Shown here piece after piece: positions 35,884-44,383 of a DNA stretch of 64,000 nucleotides. The translations under genes were made by a program, and so were the position numbers. Under the pieces are notes generated by a model. The model was given only the letters and a program-made list of their open reading frames with translations. It was not told where the DNA came from and made no database searches. Origin of the DNA: Pseudomonas sivasensis (GTDB lineage: Bacteria > Pseudomonadota > Gammaproteobacteria > Pseudomonadales > Pseudomonadaceae); NCBI RefSeq assembly GCF_013778505.1, contig NZ_JAAOWU010000012.1, positions 1 to 64,000 of the forward strand, read 5' to 3'. Numbering within the stretch: position 1 is the stretch's first letter; every line of letters begins with the position of its first letter.

Positions 35884-36462
35884 GGACTCCGTGTGGGGGC
35901 TGGGGTGAGATGGGCGGATTATGACAGGCGATGACGTTGCGCACATCCAACGGCGAGGCGACAGGGGCAAGTGGTGGAGCAAGGGGCAACCACGGCAGAT
36001 TCTCGGCGCGCCGCAGCATGACTCCACCCGCGCCTTGATCGCCGCCGCGACGGCGCTCGCCAAGCGCCGCCAGCCACTTGCAACGGGACATGGGCATCGC
36101 CTACGTGCTGGTGTTGCGCAATGGCCGGGGGATCGAACTGAATCGCCCCTCATTTCGTAGATATTGAAAATCCACACCAGGCCGTAATCGCGGTTGCTCT
36201 GGAAGAAACTTCTCCCCCCATTCACAATTTTTGACTGACTCTAAACGTCACCCAAACCAGCTTGGTTTTCTGCCAGCAATCGTCATTCGCTATCGCTCAC
36301 ACACCCGGTACGGGTGGGGGCAAAAATAGGGGCATAACTTATTTTTTCTGCCTGAAACTACCTTTCCAGAGGTGAGTAAAAATCTTTTTTTGGCGATCCG
36401 GACAGTCTCCAGGCTCCCTCAGGCACACTGTTCATCTGATCATTTCCGCCTTGGCCTGCCGT
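35884..36462. other. Gene-poor region
   Basis: About 580 bases with no gene I can support. CACCCG-GTA-CGGGTG (36302-36316) is a perfect short hairpin without a T-run. A plus-strand stretch ending near 36168 reads like the end of a protein (see findings). The AT-rich part around 36330-36400 shows no clear signal. Confidence 0.5.
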
Positions 36463-37656
36463 TCAATACTCAATGATATCCATGGCGGCAGTTTCACCGC
36501 GATGCACCTGCGGCGCTGCCAAACACAAGGTATTGCGCCCCAGGCCCTTGGCTTCATACAGAGCGGCATCTGCCCGCGCAAGCAGGCTGGCCGTGGTGTC
36601 ATCCGGGTTTGGCACCACGCAGCAGACTCCGATACTGATGCGCGCCGAGATGGTTGCCTCGCCAAACCGAGCCGGTGAATCAGCGACCGATGCGCGCAAT
36701 TCGTCCAGAACCTTCACCGCGTCTTCGGGGCTGGTGCGGGGAAGTAACACCAGGAATTCCTCACCCCCATAACGACCAATACTGTCGGACTCACGAATTC
36801 GCTGGGTGAGATGATTGACGCAATGGCAAATCACCTCATCACCCGCCAGGTGTCCATACACATCATTGATCTGCTTGAAATGGTCGATGTCGACCATCGC
36901 CACGGCCAGGTAGGCAGCGTCTCGGCGCGCGCGCTCCAACTCTTTGGAAAACTGTTCCAGCACGGCTCTGCGATTGAGAATACCGGTCAGCACGTCGCGT
37001 AACGCCAGGCGCTGGAATAACGACTCGCTGCGTTCTTTGGCCAGCAGCACCAGTCCGAGGGAGATCATCATCGCGGTGAACGTGCCGATACTGACGGAGA
37101 TGGTTTGCTTGAGGTTGCTGACGTCATAGCGCATCTCGGCGGCTCCCCCGCCGATGATGGCGACCACCCGCATGCCAAGGCCGATCAGGCTGATACTTGA
37201 TCCGATGATCAACAGCATGCGCGCACGCCCCTGAGCGGGTATGTAGCGGCGCGTCCAATAGATGATCAAGGCGCATTGCACCATCAACACCAGCGTGGCG
37301 GCGAGCATGCGCGGTTCCAAGGTGTCGATCAGGCTTGCCATCAAGGCAAGCATCAAGGCAGCAGGCGCAAATATCCGCCACCAGGAGACGCGTAACTCAA
37401 CGATCCGAAAGATGCTGGCCCCATAAAAAGCCAGCGCCACCGCCAGCAATGTGTTGGCAGCCCCATAGGTCAACCACAACGGGGCGTGGCCGAACAAGGT
37501 GTATCCAATGTAAGCCAGGGCATGTGCCGCCAAACCAAAGCCAATGGTCAGCAAACCGTCGCGCTGGTTGAACTGGCCGACCAATATCAGACAAAACGCC
37601 ATGATCGTCGCCACTAAGGCGACGCAGGCAAAAAGCGTGGGGGTATGGGCAATCAT
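36463..37656 (-). CDS. Membrane diguanylate cyclase (GGDEF)
   Basis: 397 residues: about six or seven transmembrane helices (1-200), then a GGDEF domain. The active-site loop is GGEEF, a functional variant, and RESD five residues before it is the product-binding inhibitory site, so it probably makes cyclic di-GMP with feedback control. Input signal unknown. Stands alone on the minus strand. Confidence 0.9.
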   Translation of the reverse strand: MIAHTPTLFACVALVATIMAFCLILVGQFNQRDGLLTIGFGLAAHALAYIGYTLFGHAPLWLTYGAANTLLAVALAFYGASIFRIVELRVSWWRIFAPAALMLALMASLIDTLEPRMLAATLVLMVQCALIIYWTRRYIPAQGRARMLLIIGSSISLIGLGMRVVAIIGGGAAEMRYDVSNLKQTISVSIGTFTAMMISLGLVLLAKERSESLFQRLALRDVLTGILNRRAVLEQFSKELERARRDAAYLAVAMVDIDHFKQINDVYGHLAGDEVICHCVNHLTQRIRESDSIGRYGGEEFLVLLPRTSPEDAVKVLDELRASVADSPARFGEATISARISIGVCCVVPNPDDTTASLLARADAALYEAKGLGRNTLCLAAPQVHRGETAAMDIIEY

Positions 37657-37764
37657 GACGTCTCACCAGGCGCTGTCAGGAGCAGCTCTGGTGCAGTTTA
37701 GTTGAGTAGGCTGTCAGTTTTTCGGCCATCTGCAGCATTGTCTTAGCGCCTGTCAGGGCAGCGC

Positions 37765-38247
37765 TCAGATACTCAAGAGCTCGGCTACGGGCAGTCGATT
37801 GGTAGTCTTCATTTCTCGCAGGGACAGGTTCGAGCGAATACTCGAAACGCCAGGAAGCTTCCTGAGTACTTTTTCGACAAAGCGGCTGTAGCTGTCCAAG
37901 TCCCGTGCAACCACCTCAAGTAGAAAGTCCGCCTCGCCTGTTGTGTTATGGCAACTCAAAACCTGAGGTGCCGCCTGAATAATCTTTTCAAACGTTGCCG
38001 TGGCTTCTTCGCTGTGATCGGTGCAAGAGATCTGGACAAACGCCTTCAGGCCCAGCCCTAGTTTCTTTCGATTGAGAATGGCTTGGTATCCCTCGATAAC
38101 CCCGCACTCTTCAAGCCGGCGTTGCTTGCGCCAGCAGGACGCTTCGCTGAGGGACAGCTGCTCAGCCAGCTTGACGTTCGACAGCTTGCCGTCGCGCTGC
38201 AACCGTTCCGATATTGCAATGTCCGCCTTATCAAGCTGCTCAAGCAT
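37765..38247 (-). CDS. Lrp/AsnC-family regulator
   Basis: 160 residues: winged helix LDKADIAISERLQRDGKLSN to LNRKKLGLGLKAF, then a RAM ligand-binding domain (CHNTTGEADFLLEVVARDLD). ATG 38247 is preceded by GAGGAG. Divergent from the zinc alcohol dehydrogenase gene, which it probably controls. Confidence 0.88.
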   Translation of the reverse strand: MLEQLDKADIAISERLQRDGKLSNVKLAEQLSLSEASCWRKQRRLEECGVIEGYQAILNRKKLGLGLKAFVQISCTDHSEEATATFEKIIQAAPQVLSCHNTTGEADFLLEVVARDLDSYSRFVEKVLRKLPGVSSIRSNLSLREMKTTNRLPVAELLSI

Positions 38248-38411
38248 GAAATAACTCCTCAAATTAAGACTTAAAAATGAAAGTTAATTTCAATTTCTGG
38301 GTGACGTCAATTGCAACTTGAAGGGTAATTTCAAGGGGTTCATCCATAATGGAAATGCCTGGATCGTGACACTTCAACGTCACATCACCCATCCAAACAT
38401 AGGTCATTTGA

Positions 38412-39452
38412 ATGAAAGCAGTCGTCTACGAAGCCTTTTCCAAGCCACCGCGCCTGATGAACGTGGCAGACCCGTCCCCGGAACGTCATGGTGTGGTTAT
38501 CCAGGTGCTTGGCACAGGGGTATGTCGCAGCGACTGGCATGGTTGGAAAGGTCATGACCCCGACATTGAGCTGCCCCATGTACCGGGTCATGAGCTGGCG
38601 GGCATCGTGGCCGAGGTGGGCAACGACGTCACGCAATGGAAGGTCGGCGACCGTGTGACCGTGCCGTTCGTGGGCGGATGTGGTGCCTGCGCCGAGTGCA
38701 ATAGCGGCAATCAGCAGGTGTGCCACACGCAGTTCCAGCCAGGCTTTACTCATTGGGGTTCATTTGCCGAATACGTCGGTATCCATCAGGCCGATCTGAA
38801 CCTGGTCGCGCTGCCTGAGAGCATGGATTTCGCTACCGCTGCAAGCCTGGGTTGTCGATTCGCCACCTCGTTCCGCGCAGTCGTTGACCAAGGAAAAGTC
38901 AGTGCCGGTCAATGGGTCGCGGTTCACGGTTGCGGAGGCGTAGGCCTGTCTGCCGTGATGATCGCCCAAGCCATTGGCGCGAACGTGATCGCCATCGATA
39001 TTTCCCAGGACAAACTCGACCTGGCACGCGCGCTCGGCGCTGTCGCCACGATCAATGCCCAGTGCGTGGCGGACGTCGCCGAAGCCGTGCTGGAAATCAC
39101 TCAGGGCGGTGCCCACGTATCGCTGGACGCATTGGGCCACCCAACCACCTGCTTCAACTCCATCAACAACCTGCGCCGTCGCGGCAAGCACGTTCAGGTG
39201 GGGCTGATGCTCGCTGATCACGCCACGCCGGCAATCCCCATGAGCAAGGTCATCGCCCACGAACTTGAGATCTACGGAAGCCACGGCATGCAAGCGCACC
39301 GCTATGACGCCATGATCGAAATGATCACCTCCGGCAAGCTGGCGCCTGAAAAACTCGTGGGCAAGACCATCAGCCTGGAGCAGTCGATCGACGCATTGAT
39401 CCATATGGACCGGTTTGAGACGGCGGGCGTCACCGTCATCACCGAGTTTTAA
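38412..39452 (+). CDS. Zinc-dependent alcohol dehydrogenase (MDR)
   Basis: 346 residues. Catalytic zinc ligands are in GVCRSDWHGW (Cys37) and PGHELAG (His), and the structural zinc loop GGCGACAECNSGNQQVC (about 90-106) keeps all four cysteines. A NAD(P) Rossmann motif is in HGCGGVGLSAVMIAQ. Oxidises an alcohol or reduces an aldehyde; substrate not readable. Divergent from an Lrp-type regulator. Confidence 0.88.
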   Translation: MKAVVYEAFSKPPRLMNVADPSPERHGVVIQVLGTGVCRSDWHGWKGHDPDIELPHVPGHELAGIVAEVGNDVTQWKVGDRVTVPFVGGCGACAECNSGNQQVCHTQFQPGFTHWGSFAEYVGIHQADLNLVALPESMDFATAASLGCRFATSFRAVVDQGKVSAGQWVAVHGCGGVGLSAVMIAQAIGANVIAIDISQDKLDLARALGAVATINAQCVADVAEAVLEITQGGAHVSLDALGHPTTCFNSINNLRRRGKHVQVGLMLADHATPAIPMSKVIAHELEIYGSHGMQAHRYDAMIEMITSGKLAPEKLVGKTISLEQSIDALIHMDRFETAGVTVITEF

Positions 39453-39555
39453 TGCATGGCGCCACATTGAGCGGTGCTGAATTCACTAAAAATCCAGCGT
39501 TCACATGGGTGATCGCGCCCGCTGAAAACACGCGGACACCCTCACCCTTACTGAC

Positions 39556-40821
39556 TCAGCGATAGACCGGAAAACGACGACACAGCGCGACCACGTGTTC
39601 GCGCACACGCTGCCCGACCTTGTCGCTGTCGCCGTTTTCCAGTGCGTCCAGCACGTCGCACAACCAGCCAGCCACTTGCTTGCAAGTCTCCACGTCAAAC
39701 CCGCGGGTGGTCACCGCCGGTGTGCCGATGCGAAGGCCGGAGGTCACAAACGGTGAGCGCGGGTCATTGGGCACCGAGTTTTTGTTGGTAGTGATGTAGG
39801 CACGGCTCAGCGCAGCGTCGGCGTCCTTGCCGGTGTAGGGTTTGTCGGACAGGTCGATCAGCATCATGTGGTTGTCGGTGCCGCCCGACACGATTTTGTA
39901 CCCGCGCTGTTGCAACACTCCGGCCATGGCCCTGGCGTTGATTACCACGCGGGTCTGGTAGACGCTGAACTCCGGCTTAAGCGCCTCCTTGAATGCCACG
40001 GCCTTGGCCGCGATCTGGTGCATCAGCGGGCCGCCCTGCACGCCGGGAAACACCGCGGAGTCGAGCTTTTTGTAGAAAGCTTCATCCTGACCTTTGGACA
40101 AAATCAAACCGCCCCGAGGCCCGCGCAGGGTTTTGTGCGTGGTGCTGGTGACCACATGCGCATGGGGAAGTGGGTCCGGGTATTCGCCCGCAGCGACCAG
40201 CCCGGCGACATGGGCCATATCGACCCAGAAAATCGCCCCGACCTTGTCGGCAATGCTGCGCATGCGTGCCCAGTCCTTGTAGCGCGAATACGCGGAAAAA
40301 CCACCGATCAACATTTTGGGGCGCGCTTGCAGCGCGATTCGCTCCATCTCGTCATAGTCGAGAAAGCCGGTTTCCGGGTTCAGCCCGTAAGGCACGATGG
40401 TGTAGTGACGCCCCGAGAAATTGGCGGGGTTGCCGTGGGTCAAATGACCGCCCTGGGCCAGGTTCATGCCCATCACCGTATCGCCGGGGTTGATCAGTGC
40501 GAGGAAGACCGCCGCGTTGGCCTGGGCGCCCGCATGGGGTTGCACATTGGCGTAGTCGCAGTTGAACAGCGCCTTGACCCGCTTGATGGCCAGCCGCTCG
40601 GCGACGTCGACGTACTCGCAGCCGCTGTAATAGCGCTTACCGGGGTAGCCTTCGGCGTACTTGTTGGTGAGCACCGAGCTCTGGGTTTTCATCACTAGCG
40701 GGCTGGCATAGTTTTCCGAGGCTATCAGCTCGATATGGTCTTCCTGACGATGTGCTTCGTTCTGAATGGATTCATACAGCTCAGGGTCGAAAGCGTTCAG
40801 GGTCAGCGTCGAGTCATACAT
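39556..40821 (-). CDS. glyA: Serine hydroxymethyltransferase
   Basis: Converts serine and tetrahydrofolate to glycine and methylene-tetrahydrofolate with PLP. 421 residues, full length. The PLP lysine is in STTHKTLRGPRGG (about 225-237), and LINPGDTVMGMNLAQGGHLT is intact. ATG 40821 (MYDSTLTL) is chosen; the open frame upstream is not protein-like. It follows benE and an aminotransferase relic, and a decayed second copy lies at 43976-44250. Confidence 0.93.
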   Translation of the reverse strand: MYDSTLTLNAFDPELYESIQNEAHRQEDHIELIASENYASPLVMKTQSSVLTNKYAEGYPGKRYYSGCEYVDVAERLAIKRVKALFNCDYANVQPHAGAQANAAVFLALINPGDTVMGMNLAQGGHLTHGNPANFSGRHYTIVPYGLNPETGFLDYDEMERIALQARPKMLIGGFSAYSRYKDWARMRSIADKVGAIFWVDMAHVAGLVAAGEYPDPLPHAHVVTSTTHKTLRGPRGGLILSKGQDEAFYKKLDSAVFPGVQGGPLMHQIAAKAVAFKEALKPEFSVYQTRVVINARAMAGVLQQRGYKIVSGGTDNHMMLIDLSDKPYTGKDADAALSRAYITTNKNSVPNDPRSPFVTSGLRIGTPAVTTRGFDVETCKQVAGWLCDVLDALENGDSDKVGQRVREHVVALCRRFPVYR

Positions 40822-40846
40822 GTGCAAAGTGTCCTTGGTCAAGAAT

Positions 40847-40966
40847 TCAAACGGTCGGTGACAGCAGGCGCGTGATGCGTACGGCGATGTCGTCGATCTG
40901 TGCGTCATTGCAGGTCAGCGGCGGCATCAGGCGCACGGTGGTGCCCCGTCTGACGGTGATCAGCAG
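40847..40966 (-). pseudogene. Relic of the C-terminus of a class III aminotransferase
   Basis: The minus-strand frame reads LLITVRRGTTVRLMPPLTCN followed by DAQIDDIAVRITRLLSPTV and a stop. This is the end of a class III PLP aminotransferase (acetylornithine/diaminobutyrate/GABA type), where the xRLxPPLT motif is typical. The rest of the gene is absent; upstream the sequence passes straight into the end of benE in another frame. It looks like a deletion scar between benE and glyA. Confidence 0.75.
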
Positions 40967-42200
40967 ACGTTGTCGCAACCGTTTCGGCCTGTGGGGCCGC
41001 CGTCTTTTCACGGCGCGGCAACTGCCCATTGAGCACGGCGTAGGCTGCCAGGCCGATGACCAGGCCCCAGAACGCGCCGCCGATGCCCAGCACGGTGATA
41101 TTGGCCGCGCAGGCCAGAAAGGTGATCAGCGACGCTTCCCGGGATTTCACGTCCGCCATGGCATTGGCCAGGCTCGCGCCGAGTGTGCCCAACAGCGCCA
41201 GCCCGGCCAGGGTGGTGATGAAGGTCGCCGGGAAGGCCATGAACACCGCGGCCAGGGTCACGCCGAAGATCCCCACCAGGATGTAGAAGATGCCCGCGGC
41301 CACGCCTGCGACCCAGCGCTTGGACGGGTCTTCGGAGGCTTCCTTGCCCGTGCAGATGGCGGCCGTGATGGCGGCGATGTTGAAGGCATGGGAACCGAAC
41401 GGCGCCATCAGCAGAGAACCTAGCCCGGTCACGCTGAGGATAGGGTTGGCACTGGTGTTGAAGCCGTCACTGCGCAGCACCAGCATGCCCGGCATGTACT
41501 GCCCCGTGAGGGTGATCAGAAACAGCGGCAGCGCGACGCTCAACAACGCATTGACCGAGAACTCGGGGCGTGTGAACACCGGAGTCGCGAACTCCAGCGC
41601 CAATCCCGTGAAGTTAACGCGCTCCTGCATCAGCAAAAAGCCAAGCCCCAGCACCAGAATGCCGACCACCGCGTAGCGCGCACTCAAGCGCTTGAACAGG
41701 ATGTAGGCGCCGATCAACACGCCGACCAATAGCGGGTCGACGCTCATGCTGGCGAACGCACCGATGCCGAACTGCAGCAGAATGCCGCCCAACAAGCCCG
41801 CTGCCACACCTGGCGGGATCAGCCGCACGGCTTTCTCAAAGTAACCGGACACGCCCAACAGCACGAACGCTGCCGCCGAAATCATGTAGGCGCCGATGGC
41901 CTCGGCGTAGGGCGTGGTCCCCAGGGCGACGATCAAAAACGCCGCCGCAGGCGTCGACCAGGCGGTGATGATCGGCTCGCGGCTCACCCAACTGAGAAAC
42001 AGCCCGGTCACCCCTACCCCGATCGACACAGACCAAACCCACGACGCCGTCAACTCAGGGCTGAGCCCGGCAACCTTGGCGGCCTGAAACACCAGGATGA
42101 ACGTGCCGCCGTAATTGACGATCACTGAAATCAACCCGGCAACCACCGGGTGCAGCAGGTCCCGCAGATGAACGGACGAGAGGGATTGAGTAGATGACAT
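40905..42200 (-). CDS. benE: Benzoate/H+ symporter BenE, with an altered C-terminus
   Basis: 431 residues, about 12 transmembrane helices; GGTFILVFQAAKVAGL, WSTPAAAFLI and FGSHAFNIAAITAAICTGKE are typical of the BenE family. Normal family sequence runs to about PRREKTAAP; the last about 20 residues (SADHRQTGHHRAP...) come from reading the aminotransferase relic out of frame. Start ATG 42200 with AAGGAG. It lies apart from benABCDK. The main body looks functional. Confidence 0.85.
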   Translation of the reverse strand: MSSTQSLSSVHLRDLLHPVVAGLISVIVNYGGTFILVFQAAKVAGLSPELTASWVWSVSIGVGVTGLFLSWVSREPIITAWSTPAAAFLIVALGTTPYAEAIGAYMISAAAFVLLGVSGYFEKAVRLIPPGVAAGLLGGILLQFGIGAFASMSVDPLLVGVLIGAYILFKRLSARYAVVGILVLGLGFLLMQERVNFTGLALEFATPVFTRPEFSVNALLSVALPLFLITLTGQYMPGMLVLRSDGFNTSANPILSVTGLGSLLMAPFGSHAFNIAAITAAICTGKEASEDPSKRWVAGVAAGIFYILVGIFGVTLAAVFMAFPATFITTLAGLALLGTLGASLANAMADVKSREASLITFLACAANITVLGIGGAFWGLVIGLAAYAVLNGQLPRREKTAAPQAETVATTSADHRQTGHHRAPDAAADLQ

Positions 42201-42482
42201 AGGTTTTGGCTCCTTGCTGGACGATGTATCCATCCGGTCGCTGTTAAGCGGTCATTTATAGCGTTTGAATGGCAGGTTTAACCCCTACGCTTTAGCGCAG
42301 CCGACCAGACCACTTGGCGTGGTCCGTCAAGCATGCTCTCGCGCAAACGCGCTCATGAACCCCCATAACGCCTCGAACGCCGGCACTGAAACGGCGTTGA
42401 AACCGTGGGATGGCGAGGGCCAGAGTCTACGGATAAACTGGCCTGCCCCTACCTGCCATTTCATGGAAAGAGAGCAGACCAC

Positions 42483-43979
42483 ATGGCAAAGACCTTCGAG
42501 CTTGAAACCCTGAAGATGCGCCTCAACGACGCCGAGTTTCAGCTGCTGGATCTGCACCAGCGGATCCAACGTGCATTACGTGCGCTGATCCTCGACGGCG
42601 CCCTCGGCCCCGGCTTGAAACTGCCCGCCACGCGGGTGCTGTCCAAGTCATTGGGGTGCGCCCGCGACACCGTTGAGAACGCCTATGTGCAGCTGCATCG
42701 GGACGGGTTTATCGTGCGCCGCGAAGGCGCCGGCAGTTACGTTTGCGACACGGTGGGCGTCGAATTGCGCGGTGCCGGCCGCCCACGCCTCAAGGCTCAG
42801 GAAACCAGGAGCAGCGTCGCCGCACCGGGCGCCGAACTCAGCCAGCGCGGGCGGATGATCTTCGACACCGGCGGCGTGCGCGATCAGCAAGTCATCAAGG
42901 CATTCGCCACCGGCCTGCCAGAAACCCGCAGCTTCCCGACGGATGTGTGGGAGCGTTTGCAGCGCCAGGTCATGAAGGACTATCGCGCCAGCGTGCTGCT
43001 GCATGGCGACCCACAAGGCGCCGAGCCCCTGCGCAAAGCGATTGCCACCTACCTGAACCTCGAACGCGGCGCCAAATGCTCACCCGACCAGGTGCTGGTG
43101 TTGAGCAGCACACGTCAGGCGTTGTACCTGTGCGCGCAATTGCTGGTGGACGCCGGCAAGCCGATCCTGCTGGAAAACCCCGGCTATTACGGCGCCCGCA
43201 AGGCCTTCCAAATTGCCGAAACCAAGGTGATGCCCATTGATGTCGATGAACACGGCATCCGCACCGACCTGCTTTATGCCGACCGCAGCGGCGCCAACTG
43301 TGTGTATGTCACGCCCTCTCACCAGTACCCCACCGGCGCGACCTTGCCCCTGGAGCGGCGACTTGAGTTGATCAATTGGGCGGCGCAAAAAGGCAAGTGG
43401 ATCATCGAGGATGACTACGACAGCGAGTTCCATTACGACGGGCAACCCACGGCCTGCGTGCAGGGCCTGGACAAGTATCAGCGCACGCTCTACATCGGCA
43501 CCTTCAGCAAGACCCTCTACCCCGGCCTGCGCATGGGGTACATGGTGCTGCCCTCTGCGCTGGTGAAGCCCTTTGCCTATGCCCGCAGCATGATGGACGG
43601 CCACACACCGCAAACACTGCAACTGACCCTGGCGCGTTTTATGGAAGACGGTCATTACAACGCCCATGTGCGGGCCATGCGCAAGCTGTATGCCGGACGA
43701 CGCTCGATCATGCACGACGCGATCGGCAAGTACCTGAGCACCGTGGTCACCGCCGAATTGCCGCCGGGCGGGTTGCAGATCCCCTGCCTGCTGAAAGCCG
43801 GATGGTCCGAGGAGAAAACCATCCGCCAGGCGGCTACTGCCGGCGTGCAACTGTCCGGCCTCAGCGGTTTGTACGCGGGCGAACCGAAGCAACAAGGCTG
43901 GCTGCTGGGCTACTCCTCCCTGACCGCGCATGAAATAGAAGCCGCCATGTTGCGCCTGGCCAGCGCCCTGAAAATCTAA
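42483..43979 (+). CDS. MocR-type regulator (GntR HTH plus aminotransferase fold)
   Basis: 498 residues. N-terminal GntR winged helix (LKLPATRVLSKSLGCARDTV, about 43-62), then a class I aminotransferase-like domain with PLP lysine in IGTFSKTLYPGLRMGYM. ATG 42483 follows the AAAGAGAG site. Divergent from benE. Its flanks hold relics of an aminotransferase and a serine hydroxymethyltransferase, so it may once have controlled those amino-acid genes. Confidence 0.87.
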   Translation: MAKTFELETLKMRLNDAEFQLLDLHQRIQRALRALILDGALGPGLKLPATRVLSKSLGCARDTVENAYVQLHRDGFIVRREGAGSYVCDTVGVELRGAGRPRLKAQETRSSVAAPGAELSQRGRMIFDTGGVRDQQVIKAFATGLPETRSFPTDVWERLQRQVMKDYRASVLLHGDPQGAEPLRKAIATYLNLERGAKCSPDQVLVLSSTRQALYLCAQLLVDAGKPILLENPGYYGARKAFQIAETKVMPIDVDEHGIRTDLLYADRSGANCVYVTPSHQYPTGATLPLERRLELINWAAQKGKWIIEDDYDSEFHYDGQPTACVQGLDKYQRTLYIGTFSKTLYPGLRMGYMVLPSALVKPFAYARSMMDGHTPQTLQLTLARFMEDGHYNAHVRAMRKLYAGRRSIMHDAIGKYLSTVVTAELPPGGLQIPCLLKAGWSEEKTIRQAATAGVQLSGLSGLYAGEPKQQGWLLGYSSLTAHEIEAAMLRLASALKI

Positions 43980-44250
43980 TGGCCCAGCGCGCAGTTCAGC
44001 AGCAGTTGCCGGGCTTGTGCGGCCATCCGCGCGCGCCGGGGCAAGCGCCTGGGATGATCAGGCGTGGAGTTCCTGTCGGGCGATCTGCTCGACCTGATCC
44101 AGGTCTACCCTGCGCGTCCCCGGATGTACGCCATAGTTGAGGGCCTGGAGAAGTTGAACGCAGCGCCATGGGACAAATGCCCACCTGACTTGAGGTCCAG
44201 GCCCAGGATCTTTTCCCCCGGTTCCAGCAAAAACAAAACCAGCATATTCC
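43976..44250 (-). pseudogene. Decayed second serine hydroxymethyltransferase gene
   Basis: In one minus frame LLEPGEKILGLDLKSGGHLS and HGAAFNFS match the glycine-rich region of serine hydroxymethyltransferase. The next part continues in other frames: ALNYGVHPGTRRVDLDQVEQ, then RLIIPGA, then a tail RMAAQARQLLLNCALGH with a stop at 43978-43976. At least two frameshifts and large losses at both ends. It differs from the intact glyA (LNLAQ/NPANFSG), so it was a separate paralogue, not a recent copy. The relic stop overlaps the end of the MocR gene. Confidence 0.75.
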
Positions 44251-44383
44251 CCCGCCAACCATTAAAAAAAGCAGCCCTTTGGCACCGATAACATCGTTTC
44301 TCGGGGGCACCGCTTATCCCTATATTGATCCGCACTATCTGTGTGAACGACTCAACGTTCACCCCTCAGTGCGAGTAGTCTCA

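Noticed and set aside
35884..36225. N-terminal extension of the ABC exporter by 114 residues
   Set aside because: The extension is rich in Arg, Pro and Cys and lacks a ribosome site; a good start with GGAG exists at 35883.
36302..36316. Short perfect hairpin CACCCG-GTA-CGGGTG
   Set aside because: No T-run on either strand and no gene end close enough to call it a terminator; kept only in the region note.
44064..44291. Plus-strand 75-codon frame in the region before the gamma-synthase gene
   Set aside because: It lies antisense to the serine hydroxymethyltransferase relic and has no independent support.
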